DNA of 64,000 nucleotides from assembly GCA_027491255.1 (NCBI GenBank), contig JAIXWM010000083.1, positions 1 to 64,000 on the forward strand, in the 5' to 3' direction. Positions 20,407 through 30,800 of this stretch are shown here, piece by piece. Origin of the DNA: Rubrivivax sp. Lineage in GTDB: Bacteria > Pseudomonadota > Gammaproteobacteria > Burkholderiales > Burkholderiaceae_C. The translations under genes and the position numbers were made by a program. The notes under the pieces were generated by a model that had not been told where the DNA came from, ran no database searches, and saw nothing but the letters and a program-made list of their open reading frames with translations. Each line of letters starts with the position of its first letter. The stretch's first letter is position 1.

Positions 20407-21357
20407 CTACAGGCCCTCACCACGCACGCGCAGAAAGCTCGCGAAGCGAGGCACTCCCTGCGCAGTACGCCCCTGATGGGTGTAGGTCACGACGGTGCCT
20501 ACGGCGGGCGGTTGCAGGCGCGACGCGTCATCCAGGCCGGTGCCCAGACGAAACTCCAGGCCCCGGGAATCGCGCACGCGCAGCGCGCCAAGGCGGCCGA
20601 CATTGCGTCCCTGACCGGGCTCGTGGCCGATGACCACGGCTTCGTCGTCCTGCAAGGGCTTGAGCTTGAGCAAGGCCCCAGTCCTGCCGCTGCGCCACGC
20701 CGCATCGGCGCGGTGGAGCATCAGGCCTTCGCCGCCGCCGCCGACCACCTCGTCCAGAAGGCTGAACAAGGCCGCGCGGTTCGGCAACTCGAACTGTTCA
20801 GCGGCCTCCAGGAAAGGCGTGCACGAGCGGTGCACGAGATGCGACAGGCGTTGGGAGCGCTGCGCAAAGCCTTCTGGCGCGCCGGGCAGGTCGAAGACCT
20901 GGTAGCGGACCGAACGCCAGGCCGCATCGACGGGATCCTTCCTGCGCACAATGCCGACCAGGTCTTCGAACCGGCCTCGTCCCAGCCACAACTCACCGTC
21001 GAGAGGAACGTTGGGCAGATGCGAGCGGAACCACGCGGGCGCGTGGATCTCGATGCCGCTGCGAAATCGCAACACGCGGCCGTCCCACCACGCGCGCACG
21101 CCATCGAGCTTCTCGCTGACCAGCCAGCCGCGCGGGTCGATGTCCGACGGCGCTTCCAGCGCCAACTGCAACGGCGCCTCGTCACGGCGGGCCGCCGCCA
21201 GAGCCGCTGGAACGAACCCTGGCGCGCCAAGCATCAGAGCCGCCGCGCACAGCCGCCGGCCTGCGCTGAAACGTTCGAGTCCGGCGGCCGCGAGCGACTC
21301 GCCGGCGCGGGGGTCGGCCTTCGGGGGGCAGCTGAGGGTATGGATCTGGTTGAACAT
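20407..21357 (-). CDS. Minimal ATP-dependent DNA ligase, probably periplasmic (LigE type)
   Basis: A 316-residue ATP-dependent ligase consisting of only the adenylation and OB domains. Nucleotidyltransferase motifs are in order: motif I SEKLDGVRAWW (catalytic Lys), motif III VFDLPG, motif IV EGLMLHR, motif V LLKLKP. The N-terminus has basic residues and a hydrophobic Ala-rich run ending in AALAA (about residues 33-56), which looks like an export signal, as in LigE enzymes of Neisseria and Haemophilus that are linked to extracellular DNA or natural transformation. The replicative NAD ligase would be elsewhere. Signal cleavage is inferred. Confidence 0.88.
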   Translation of the reverse strand: MFNQIHTLSCPPKADPRAGESLAAAGLERFSAGRRLCAAALMLGAPGFVPAALAAARRDEAPLQLALEAPSDIDPRGWLVSEKLDGVRAWWDGRVLRFRSGIEIHAPAWFRSHLPNVPLDGELWLGRGRFEDLVGIVRRKDPVDAAWRSVRYQVFDLPGAPEGFAQRSQRLSHLVHRSCTPFLEAAEQFELPNRAALFSLLDEVVGGGGEGLMLHRADAAWRSGRTGALLKLKPLQDDEAVVIGHEPGQGRNVGRLGALRVRDSRGLEFRLGTGLDDASRLQPPAVGTVVTYTHQGRTAQGVPRFASFLRVRGEGL

Positions 21358-21391
21358 CGCGCCTGCTCCGGGTGGGGATGTCCGCCAGTGT

Positions 21392-21476
21392 GCGGGCCAC
21401 GCAGCTGGCCCGCCATACTCCTTCAGGGGGGTCGAAGATCCCCCATGCGGGGGACCCGGCCCGGGGCTCCCGGGCC
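21392..21476. repeat. Cluster of GC-rich hairpins between prpE and ligase genes
   Basis: Three inverted repeats in 85 nt: GCGGGCCA/TGGCCCGC (21392-21399 with 21406-21413), a GGGG-TCGAAGAT-CCCC type element near 21426-21444, and GGCCCGGG/CCCGGGCC (21458-21465 with 21469-21476). They follow the prpE stop on the minus strand. None has a T-run, so they may be Rho-independent-like stabilisers, or a dispersed repetitive element. Confidence 0.5.
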
Positions 21477-21483
21477 ACAGGCT

Positions 21484-23373
21484 TCAACCCACCAGATCCT
21501 TGATCTGCTGCAACGCAGTGGGGTCCTCGATGGTGGTCAGGTCGCCCGGGTCGCGCTTTTCGCACACGGCCTGGATCGCGCGCCTGAGCAACTTGCCCGA
21601 GCGCGTCTTCGGCAGCACGGTCACGAAGCGCACACGCGCCGGCCTGGCCACAGCACCGAGTTGGCTGTCGACCACCTTCATGATCTCGCCTTCGAGCTTC
21701 AACGCGGTGGCGTCGGTGGCGGCCTGTGAAGGATCTTTCAGCACCGCGAAGGCCATCGCCACCTGACCCTTGAGGTTGTCGGCCACGCCGACCACGGCCA
21801 CCTCAGCCACATTCGGGTGGCTGGAGATGCTCTCCTCGATTTCTCGCGTGCCCAGGCGGTGGCCGGCCACATTGATGACGTCGTCGGTGCGACCGAGGAT
21901 GAAGAAGTAGCCGTCCTCGTCACGGATACCCCAGTCGAAGGTGCTGTAGATCTGGCGCCCCGGGATGCTGCTCCAGTAGGTCTTGACATAGCGCTCGTCG
22001 TCGCGCCAGACGGTCTGCATGCAGCCGGGCGGCAGCGGGCCCTCGATCACCACGACGCCCTTCTGGTGGGCGCCCAGCAGTTCCTGCCCGGTGTTCTCGT
22101 CCACGAGCTTCACGTCATAGCCATAGACCGCCTTGCCCGGAGAGCCGAACTTGCTCGGCGCCGCTTCCACCCCGTTGCAGATCGTCAGGATGGGCCAGCC
22201 AGTCTCGGTCTGCCAGTAGTTGTCGATGATGGGCCGACCCAGGGCCTGCGCGATCCACTTGGCGGTCGGCTCGTCCAGCGGCTCGCCGGCGAGGAAGAGC
22301 GCGCGCAGGGAACTCAGGTCGTGGCGGGTCAGCGCGGCCGGATCCTGCTTCTTGAGCACCCTCACCGCGGTCGGGGCGCTGAACATCGAGGTGACGCGGT
22401 ACTTCTCGACCAGGCTCCACCAGACCGCCGCGTCGGGACGCGTCGGCAAGCCCTCGTACATGATCGTGGCCATCCCGGCGATCAAGGGCCCGTAGATGAT
22501 GTAGCTGTGACCCACGACCCAGCCGATGTCGCTGGTGGAGAAATAGGTCTCGCCCGGCTGGCCCATGAAAATGTGCTTCATGCTCGCCGCCAGCGCCACC
22601 GCATAGCCGCCGGTGTCCCGCTGCACGCCTTTGGGCCGGCCGGTGGTGCCACTGGTGTAGAGCGTGTAGCTCGGGTGCGTCGAGTCGACCCAGGTGCACG
22701 GCACGCGCGCTTTCATGTGCTGCTGGCGCAGGGCCGCGTAGTCGGCATCTCGCCCCGGCTCCATCGGCATGTCGCTCAGACCGCGGTTGACCATGAGCAC
22801 CTTGGCCGGCTTGTGGGTCGACAGGCGGATGGCCTCGTCCAGGAGCCCCTTGTAGGGCACGACCTTGCCGCTGCGGCTTCCAGCGTCGGCACTCACGATG
22901 ACCGTGGGCTGGGCATCGTCGATGCGGCTGGCCAGGCTGACGCTGGCGAACCCGCCGAAGACGACCGAATGCAGCGCGCCGATGCGCGCGCAGGCCAGCA
23001 TCGCGAAGGCCGCCTCAGGGATCATCGGCATGTACACCAGCACGCGGTCGCCCTGCCCCACGCCCAGGGAGCGCAGGATGGCAGCCATGCGCTCGACCTC
23101 GGCCTGCAACTGTGCAAAGGTGTAGACCACCTCCTTGTCGACCTCGGTGGATACCCAGATGAGGGCGCGCCGGTCGGGGTGGGTGGACGCGTGCCGGTCC
23201 ACCGCGTTGTGGCAAAGATTGGTCGTGCCGCCGACGAACCAGCGCGCGAACGGCGGCTGGCTGTAGTCACAAATCTGGGTGGGGGGCGAGCGCCAGTCGA
23301 TCAGTTGCGCCTGCTCCGCCCAGAAGCCGTCGCGGTCGGCCAAGGAGCGGCTGTGGAAGTCGTCGAATCCCAT
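21484..23373 (-). CDS. prpE: Propionate-CoA ligase PrpE
   Basis: AMP-forming acyl-CoA synthetase (629 residues) activating propionate, and in some bacteria acrylate or 3-hydroxypropionate. The P-loop YTSGTTGRPKGVQRDTGG is the form characteristic of PrpE rather than Acs. Other features are the adenylate region DNYWQTETGWP, the hinge GRTDDVINVAGHRLGT and the C-terminal acetylatable lysine in TRSGKLLRR. It lies 81 nt downstream of acuI on the same strand, so the two genes probably work together on C3 acyl-CoAs feeding propionyl-CoA metabolism. Confidence 0.93.
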   Translation of the reverse strand: MGFDDFHSRSLADRDGFWAEQAQLIDWRSPPTQICDYSQPPFARWFVGGTTNLCHNAVDRHASTHPDRRALIWVSTEVDKEVVYTFAQLQAEVERMAAILRSLGVGQGDRVLVYMPMIPEAAFAMLACARIGALHSVVFGGFASVSLASRIDDAQPTVIVSADAGSRSGKVVPYKGLLDEAIRLSTHKPAKVLMVNRGLSDMPMEPGRDADYAALRQQHMKARVPCTWVDSTHPSYTLYTSGTTGRPKGVQRDTGGYAVALAASMKHIFMGQPGETYFSTSDIGWVVGHSYIIYGPLIAGMATIMYEGLPTRPDAAVWWSLVEKYRVTSMFSAPTAVRVLKKQDPAALTRHDLSSLRALFLAGEPLDEPTAKWIAQALGRPIIDNYWQTETGWPILTICNGVEAAPSKFGSPGKAVYGYDVKLVDENTGQELLGAHQKGVVVIEGPLPPGCMQTVWRDDERYVKTYWSSIPGRQIYSTFDWGIRDEDGYFFILGRTDDVINVAGHRLGTREIEESISSHPNVAEVAVVGVADNLKGQVAMAFAVLKDPSQAATDATALKLEGEIMKVVDSQLGAVARPARVRFVTVLPKTRSGKLLRRAIQAVCEKRDPGDLTTIEDPTALQQIKDLVG

Positions 23374-23454
23374 GATGTGCTTCGCTGAGGCTGGTTGCTT
23401 ATGCGGCAGCGACTGTGCCGCAACGGTCTTTCGGGCGGCTGACGTGCAGCGACG

Positions 23455-24444
23455 TCAATCGATCCTGACGACCATGCGCCCGCGGACAAACCCATCCATC
23501 AGGCGCTGCGCTGCCGGCACGGCTTCGCCGAGGCCCACCTCGGTGCACATTGTCTCGAGAAGCGACAGATCGAGGTCCCGCGCGAGCCGGTCCCAGGCCG
23601 CGCGCCGCAGGGCTGGCGGGGCCATCACGCTGTCAACGCCGAGCAAGGCCACACCGCGCAGGATGAAGGGCATCACCGTCGCCGGCAGGTCGGCGCCCTG
23701 CGCCAGACCGCAGGCTGCGACCGCACCGCCGTAACGCACCTGGGCACATGCGTTGGCCAGCGTATGGCTGCCCACCGCGTCGACAACGGCGGCCCAGCGC
23801 TCCTTCTGCAGGGGTTTGCCTGCGACGGCCAGTTCGGCCCGGTCGATGACATCGGCCGCGCCGAGGCCGCGAAGGTACGAAACCTCGGCGGTCTTGCCGG
23901 TGGCCGCGACCACCCGATGCCCGAGGCGCGACAACAGCGCCACCGCCACGGAGCCCACCCCCCCGGTGGCACCGGTGACGAGGATGTCGCCGGTGCCCGG
24001 CTGCAGGCCGTGGCGCTCGAGCGCCATCACGCAAAGCATCGCGGTGTAGCCCGCCGTGCCAATGGTCATGGCCTGGCGAGCACTCAGGACAGCGGGCAGG
24101 GGCACCAGCCAGTCTCCCCGCAGGCGAGCGCGCTGCGCCAGGCAACCCCAATGGGTCTCACCCACTCCCCAGCCATTGAGGATGAAACGGTCGCCGGCCT
24201 TCCAGCCGGGATGAGCGCTTTGCAGCACCGTGCCGGCACCGTCGATGCCCGCCACCATCGGCCACACGCGAACCACGGGCGAGCGGTTGGTCAAAGCCAG
24301 TCCATCCTTGTAGTTCAGGGTCGAGTACTCGGGCCTGACGAGCACGCCGCCCTCGCCCACCTCGGGCAGGCGCGACTCGTCGAGTTCCGCCAGACCGGCG
24401 CGAAACCCGGCAGCGTCCTTTTCCAGCAGTACAGCCTTGAACAT
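23455..24444 (-). CDS. acuI: Acrylyl-CoA reductase AcuI (YhdH family)
   Basis: A zinc-free medium-chain dehydrogenase/reductase of 329 residues that reduces acryloyl-CoA to propionyl-CoA with NADPH. Family marks are [59 protein letters not shown] and the nucleotide-binding [16 protein letters not shown]. The start at 24444 gives the family N-terminus. Adjacent prpE supports a role in acrylate detoxification or 3-hydroxypropionate use. It is divergent from the NlpC/P60 gene. Confidence 0.93.
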   Translation of the reverse strand: MFKAVLLEKDAAGFRAGLAELDESRLPEVGEGGVLVRPEYSTLNYKDGLALTNRSPVVRVWPMVAGIDGAGTVLQSAHPGWKAGDRFILNGWGVGETHWGCLAQRARLRGDWLVPLPAVLSARQAMTIGTAGYTAMLCVMALERHGLQPGTGDILVTGATGGVGSVAVALLSRLGHRVVAATGKTAEVSYLRGLGAADVIDRAELAVAGKPLQKERWAAVVDAVGSHTLANACAQVRYGGAVAACGLAQGADLPATVMPFILRGVALLGVDSVMAPPALRRAAWDRLARDLDLSLLETMCTEVGLGEAVPAAQRLMDGFVRGRMVVRID

Positions 24445-24502
24445 CCTCGAATCCTCTCGCGTGGGGGGCCCCGCGTCGCGCGGGCCGTTCTGGTCCTGAT
24501 CG

Positions 24503-24531
24503 TTGACACGGACCGGGCCACCCCCTATTCT
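24503..24531 (+). promoter_or_regulatory. Sigma-70-type promoter of the NlpC/P60 gene
   Basis: TTGACA (24503-24508) and TATTCT (24526-24531) with exactly 17 nt between them, the best vegetative promoter match in the window. Transcription should start about 24538, only a few bases before the ATG at 24542. Confidence 0.75.
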
Positions 24532-24541
24532 GCCGCCCGAG

Positions 24542-25216
24542 ATGAGGCACCCGCCCGAAATCCCAAGCCAGGCGAAGGCGCCCGGCGCGCGGCCCGTGCG
24601 TCTGCGCCGCATGTGCGCTCAGGTCATGCTGGTAGCACTGCTGTCGGCAGGTGCCCACGCGGCGCCTCAAGCAACAGTTGATGGCGATCCAATCCTGCAA
24701 CTGCTGCGTGAGCGCGGCCTGCTGCCCAGCCAGGCTGCGACAGGCGGCCAGGAACTGGTGCGGCAGGTTCGAGACACGGCCTCCGAACTCGTGCTGGCCG
24801 CGATGAACTTCCTGGGCGTTCCCTACCGAGCCGGCGGCAGCGGTGGGGTCGAGGGCTTTGATTGCAGCGGCTTCACGCGCCACGTCTTCGAGGTCAGCCT
24901 CGGCCTCGTCCTGCCGCGCCGGGTCGACGATCAGGCCAACGCCACGGGGCTGGTGCGCATAGGGCGCGAGGAACTGCGCCCCGGGGATCTCGTCTTCTTC
25001 AACACCCTCAGGCGCACGTTCTCGCACGTCGGCATCTACATCGGCAACGGCAAGTTCATCCATGCGCCGCGCGCAGGCTCGGACGTGCGCATCGAGGACA
25101 TGCGGCAGGCCTACTGGGACCACCGCTTCACCGGCGCGCGCCGCGCATCACCGCCCGGCTCGGGCCCTCCGAGCGGACCACCACCCCCCGCAGAATCCTC
25201 GGCCCTCGCCCGCTGA
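24542..25216 (+). CDS. NlpC/P60 family peptidoglycan endopeptidase
   Basis: A 224-residue exported cysteine peptidase that cuts peptide cross-links of peptidoglycan. After a basic N-terminus a hydrophobic stretch ([17 protein letters not shown], residues 24-40) serves as signal peptide. The catalytic Cys is in [12 protein letters not shown], the His in [12 protein letters not shown], and the third polar residue is the His of FIHAPR. The C-terminus is Pro/Ser-rich. The start at 24542 is chosen because the promoter -35/-10 occupy the sequence before it. Confidence 0.9.
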   Translation: MRHPPEIPSQAKAPGARPVRLRRMCAQVMLVALLSAGAHAAPQATVDGDPILQLLRERGLLPSQAATGGQELVRQVRDTASELVLAAMNFLGVPYRAGGSGGVEGFDCSGFTRHVFEVSLGLVLPRRVDDQANATGLVRIGREELRPGDLVFFNTLRRTFSHVGIYIGNGKFIHAPRAGSDVRIEDMRQAYWDHRFTGARRASPPGSGPPSGPPPPAESSALAR

Positions 25217-25264
25217 ACCCACGAAGCAGAAGGAGGGCCTCGAGCAGCGGCACAATCCGGCCCC

Positions 25265-26407
25265 ATGGGCGACAACGTGATTCCGTTGGCTGATCTGCGC
25301 TACGCGGCGGAATTGCCACGCATTCCTGCGGAGCTCGTCATGCCCTCGGGCCTGTTGTCCGACCGCCTGGGCCGACCGCTGCGCGACCTGCGCATCTCGG
25401 TGACCGATCGATGCAACTTCCGCTGCAGCTATTGCATGCCCAAGGAGGTGTTCGATCGCGACTACCGATTCCTGCCCCAGTCATCGCTCCTGAGCTTCGA
25501 GGAAATCACGCGCGTGGCACGGGTCTTCGTCGCTCACGGCGTGCGCAAGCTTCGCCTGACCGGCGGCGAACCGCTGCTTCGAAAGAACCTCGAGACACTG
25601 GTGGCCATGCTCGCGGCGCTGCGTACGCCCGAGGGTGACGAACTCGACCTGACGCTGACGACGAACGCGTCCTTGCTCGAGCGCAAGGCGCAGGCGCTGG
25701 CCGATGCCGGGCTGAAGCGCATCACTGTCAGCCTCGACGCTCTGGACGATGCGGTCTTCCGCCGCATGAACGATGTCGATTTCCCGGTGGCCGACGTCCT
25801 GCGGGGCATCGACGCGGCGCTCGCTGCGGGCCTCGGGCCGGTCAAGGTCAACATGGTGGTCAAGCGCGGCACGAACGACCATGAGATCGTGCCGATGGCC
25901 CGGTACTTCCGCGACCGTCACGGCCCTCGCGTCGCCCTGAGGTTCATCGAATACATGGATGTGGGCAGCACCAACGGTTGGCGCATGGACGAGGTGTTGC
26001 CCTCGGCGCAGGTCCTGGAGCGCCTGTCTCAAGCCTTCCCCCTCGAGCCATTGGAGCCGGCGCAGCCCGGCGAAACGGCCCAGCGCTGGCGTTACAGCGA
26101 CGGGGCGGGCGAGATCGGAGTCATCTCCTCGGTGACGCAGGCTTTCTGCCGCGACTGCAACCGGGCACGCCTGTCGACCGAAGGCAAGCTGTTCCTGTGC
26201 CTGTTCGCCACACGGGGACACGACCTGCGCGCCCTCCTGCGCGGGGTGCAAGCCTCGCAGCAGCCCTGGACCGACGCCCAGATCGCCACGGCGATCGGGC
26301 TGATCTGGAGCGAGCGTGCGGACCGGTACTCGGAGCTTCGCAGCGCCGAGGCCCCAGCACTCGAGCGCGGCACGCGCCGCGTCGAAATGCACTACATCGG
26401 CGGCTGA
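25265..26407 (+). CDS. moaA: GTP 3',8-cyclase MoaA
   Basis: Radical SAM enzyme that starts molybdenum cofactor synthesis by rearranging GTP. In 380 residues the SAM-cluster cysteines are C50, C54 and C57 (CNFRCSYC), the second cluster uses CRDC and a third Cys in LFLC near the C-terminus, and the protein ends in the functionally required Gly-Gly (YIGG). GGEPLLRK is the SAM-binding segment. It is 49 nt downstream of the NlpC/P60 gene and away from the moeA-moaD-moaE cluster. Confidence 0.97.
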   Translation: MGDNVIPLADLRYAAELPRIPAELVMPSGLLSDRLGRPLRDLRISVTDRCNFRCSYCMPKEVFDRDYRFLPQSSLLSFEEITRVARVFVAHGVRKLRLTGGEPLLRKNLETLVAMLAALRTPEGDELDLTLTTNASLLERKAQALADAGLKRITVSLDALDDAVFRRMNDVDFPVADVLRGIDAALAAGLGPVKVNMVVKRGTNDHEIVPMARYFRDRHGPRVALRFIEYMDVGSTNGWRMDEVLPSAQVLERLSQAFPLEPLEPAQPGETAQRWRYSDGAGEIGVISSVTQAFCRDCNRARLSTEGKLFLCLFATRGHDLRALLRGVQASQQPWTDAQIATAIGLIWSERADRYSELRSAEAPALERGTRRVEMHYIGG

Positions 26408-26495
26408 GCCACGGAGGAAACGGTGCCTCAGGAGGCCCACAGACCGTGACGCCTAGACGGCTTGGCCACCGTTGGGTCGGTCCGGCCGCGAGGTT

Positions 26496-27789
26496 TCAAT
26501 CCACCCGAGGGAGTCGCCTGCGCATCCGGCGCAGTGCGAGGTAGAGGAGCACGGCCACCACCGGCACCGACGCTCCGACCATCATCTCGGGATCGACCTG
26601 CAGGCCGGCGGACGCCAGGCCCTTGGCAACGTACCCTATCAAGCCCGCCACGTGATAGGCGATGGCCGCCACCGAAAGACCTTCCACGGTCTGCTGCATG
26701 CGTAACTGCAGACGGGCGCGGCGGTCCATCGACGCCAGCAGGTCCTGGTTCTGTCGCTCCCGGGCGATCTCCGCGCGTGTACGCAGCAGCCCGCTGGCCT
26801 GGGCCACACGTTCGGAAAGGTCGTGCAGGCGCTGACTGATCGTCTGGCATGTCGCCAAAGCCGGCCGAAACCGGCTCGTCATGACCTCGTCGACGGTCTG
26901 CAGCCCGGTGATGCGGTGCTCGCGCAGTTCGCCGATGCGGGTCGTGACCAGATCCCCATACGCCCGGCAGGCACCGCAGCGGAACTGACTGGCAGCCAGG
27001 CCTCTCCCGACCTCCGCCGCCAGGCGGGTCAACTCGTGCAGCAGGGTCTCGTCGCTGTCATGGTCAGCCTTGCGGTTGCCAATGCCATCGGTCAATTCCG
27101 CGAGCGCGCGGTCGATGGCAAGAATCCGCGGCGACTGGTGGCGCGCCACTGGAAAAGCCAGCAGCGCCGTCATCCGGTAGGACTCGATCTCGAACAGGCG
27201 CTGCAACACGCGGCCGGTCTGGTTGGGCGTCAGGCTGCGGTCGAGCAACAAAAGGCCCGCGAAAAGCCGTCGTCTCGGGTCAGTAAGTCGGTGCAGACCA
27301 CACTGGCGCCGTCAGCAACCTCCGAGCCTGCCACGGCGTGTCCGTCGAACATCGCCGACAGCTTCGGGGCGTCGGGCAGTCCTGGGTCAGGATACTTCTG
27401 TACCGCGGCATGCAGAGCCGCCATCGTCCGCCCAGGAATGCCGGCCAACCAGCCGGAGGGCAGCAAGGCCGCCGCGGGGCTTTCGAAGGGCTGCGGTTCC
27501 AGGCCATCGGCGTAGATGCCGTAGCTGGAAAACTCTCCGTGCCGCTCCCACTTCAAACGCAAGCCGGCTCGAAGCGTGACGCTGAATGGTGTGGTGCCGC
27601 TCGCTGGCGCTGCAACGCCATGCTGCTCGCAAAGCTGAACCAGATGCCGAAGTTCGTTCTCGAGCTGAGAACTGTCGATCAGCACCGCCACATGCGTCGC
27701 ACGCGCCGGCGCCTGAACCGGTACCGGCGGGCGTGGAACTCATGGGCCAGCGTCAGCCGCTCGACATGATCGGGCGGCAGGCGCGGCAC
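26496..27789 (-). pseudogene. DUF3422 family membrane protein, interrupted by two frameshifts
   Basis: The three reading-frame pieces together match one DUF3422 protein of about 430 residues. Piece 1 (from a GTG at 27789) reads PRLPPDHVERLTLAHEFHAR; the frame changes near 27727-27732, where one C seems missing from a C-run. Piece 2 continues PVPVQAPARATHVAVLIDSS to LLTRDDGFSRAF; the frame changes again at the A-run 27250-27253 (T-run on the coding strand), where one base seems missing. Piece 3 reads LLLDRSLTPNQTGRVLQRLF and ends in two membrane segments with a basic tail. Both lesions are one-base losses in short homopolymers, so sequencing error and real decay are both possible. The function of DUF3422 is unknown. 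Confidence 0.8.
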
Positions 27790-27808
27790 GACATGCTGCG
27801 CAACGTGC

Positions 27809-30800
27809 TCAGTCGCCTGCCCCAGCAGCGGCCACAGGCGTCACCGGCCTCGAGACCGCGGCAGGCGGATGCGTCTCCTCGTGACTGCCGTCGTCGTCGG
27901 GCACCGCCACCTCACCCGGAACCGCCTTGCGAGCGAACAAGGTGTACACCGCGGGCACCACGAAGATGGTCAACAGCGTGCCCAGGCTCATGCCCCCGAC
28001 GATGACCCAACCGATCTGGCGTCGGCTCTCCGCACCGGCGCCCGTGGCCAGGGCCAGCGGCAGCGCGCCCAGCACCATTGCGCCCGTGGTCATCAGGATC
28101 GGACGCAAACGCAGGCTTGCGGCCTCCACGGCGGCTTCGATCACTTGACGCCCCTGCTGCCGCAACTGGTTCGAGAACTCGACGATGAGGATGCCGTGCT
28201 TCGTGATCAGACCCACAAGGGTCACCAGACCGATCTGCGAATACACGTTGAGGGTGCCTCCGCTCCACTGCAGGGCTGCCAACGCACCGAGCATCGACAA
28301 GGGCACGGCCAGGAGGATGACGAAGGGGTCGATGAAGCTCTCGAACTGCGCCGCCAGCACCAGGAAGATGAACAGCAGCGCAAGGAGGAAGACGACCGCC
28401 AAGGCGCCGCTGGCTGCCCTGAACTCACGGCTCTCACCGTTGAGCTCGGTCGCGTAGCCGGGCTTGAGGACCTTGGCTGCGGTCGCGTCCATGAACTGCA
28501 GCGCCTCCCCGAGCGAATAACCCGGTGCGAGGTTCGCCGTGATCGTGACCGACCGCCTCTGGTTGAAGTGGTTCAGTTCGCGTGGGCTGACGGATTCCCT
28601 CACCTTGACCAGCGCCGACAGAGGCACCATCGTGTCGTTGCGGCCACGCACGAACAGACGCTCGATGTCCTCAGGCGTCGTGCGGCCGCGCGCGGTCGTC
28701 TGGACCAGCACGTCGTATTGCTCGGCGTCGCGCTTGTAGCGTGTGACCGCCCGGCCACCCAGCATGGTCTCCACCATCCTCGCCACCTGATCCACGCTGA
28801 CGCCGGCGTCGGCGGCGCGGTCGCGATCCACCTCCAGCAGCAGTTCAGGCTTGTTCAAGCGCAGATCGACGTCCGGGGCGACGATGCCAGGGTTGCGCCC
28901 CATCTCCGCGACGAAAGCCTGTGCCACCCGGGACAGGTTCTCATAGCTGTCGTTGGTGACGACGACGAAGTTCACCGGTCGCGAGCGAAAGCCCTGCCCC
29001 AGGCTTGGCGGGGTGATCGGGAAGGCCGTCACGCCGGGCAGGCCGGCCAGCTTGCCTTGCAGTTCACGGGCGATCTGCATCGTGGTCTTGTCGCGCTGCT
29101 CCCAATCGACTGCGCGCAGCACGGCCGATCCCTGCGCCACCGTGGGACTACCGGCGACGATGAAGGTGCGATCGAACTCCTTGCCGTAGTCCGCCGTGAT
29201 GCGCTCGATGGCGCGCAGGTAGCGTGTCGTGTACTCCAACGTCGCGCCGTCGGGCGCCGTCACACTGGTGAGGATCACGCCTCGGTCTTCCATGGGGGCG
29301 AGTTCGCTGCGCGTCGTGGAGTAGAGCCACCAGCTTCCACCGGCAGACCCCGCCATCACGAGCAGGATCACCCAGCGGTGACCCAGCACCCACCGCAACG
29401 CTACGGAGTATGCATCGGTGATGGCCACCAGAACCCGCTCCATCCCACGGTCGAATGCACTGGGTTTGGGGTTGTGGCGAAGCAGCTTGCTGCACATCAT
29501 CGGCGTGAGCGTAAGCGCGACGAAACCAGAGACAACCACGGCGCCGGCCAGCGTCAGGGCGAACTCGATGAACAGCCGCCCGGTTCTACCCGGGGTGAAG
29601 GCCAGCGGCGCAAACACCGCCGCGAGCGTCATGGTCATCGCCAGCACGGCAAACGCAATTTCCCGCACCCCCTTGAGCGCCGCCTTCACCGGCGTCAGGC
29701 CTTCCTCGATGTGGCGGAAGATGTTCTCGAGCACGACGATGGAGTCGTCGACCACCAGGCCGATGGCGAGCACGAGGGACAGCAGCGTGAGGGTGTTGAT
29801 CGAGAAGCCTGCAAGCGCCATCAGCGAAAACACGCCGATCAGGCTGACCGGGATCGTCACCAAAGGAATGATCGAAGCACGCAGGGTACGAAGAAACAGA
29901 AAGACGACCAGCGCGACGAGCACCACCGCCTCGGCAGTAGTCTTGTAGACCGCCTTGATGGAGCGGTCGATGAAGACCGAGTTGTCGTTGGCAATGGTGA
30001 CTTCCAGACCAGCGGGCAGATCCTGCTGGATCTTCGGCAACAGATCCCGCACCCCTTCGGAGATCAGCAAGGGATTCGCCGTCGCATTGCGCACGACACC
30101 AGCCGACACCGAGGGCTTGCCGTTCATCCGTACGATCGAACGCTCATTGGCAGGAGCCTGCTCGATCCGCGCCACGTCGCGCAACCTGACGGTGTACCCA
30201 TTGACGACCTTGAGCGTGATCTGCGCGAACTGCGCTTCTGTGTTGAGGTCGGTGCGCGCGGTGACGTTGAACTCCCGCTGCTGGCTTTCGATACGGCCGG
30301 CCGGGACCTCCAGGTTCTGCCGCCGCAGCGCGTCTTCGACGTCCTGGACGGTGAGGCGGAACGCAGCAAGTTGGTCAGGATCGAGCCAGACGCGCATGGC
30401 GAACTTGCGATCACCATTGATCTGCACGTCGGCCACGCCAGGTATGGTCTGCAGTCGAGGCTTGACGATACGGTTGATCAGGTCGGTGATCTGCAGCGGC
30501 GACAGGTTCGTGCTGTTGAAGGCGAGCCACACCACCGGGAAGGCATCAGCCTCGACCTTGGCGATGATGGGTTCATCGATGGAGGCCGGCAATCGGCCCC
30601 GGATGCGCGAGACACGGTCACGCACATCTGCCGCAGCCGAATCCGGGTCCTTGCTGAGCTTGAAGCGGGCGGTGATCTGACTCTGCTCGGCGCGCGAGAT
30701 CGAAGTCAGGATGTCGATGCCGTCGATGCCCGCGATCGAGTCCTCGAGCGGCTTGGTGACCTGCGACTCGATGACCTCCGCGGAAGCGCCCAGCAGCTTG

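Noticed and set aside
26408..26495. Terminator between moaA and the DUF3422 gene
   Set aside because: No stable hairpin with a T-run on either strand.
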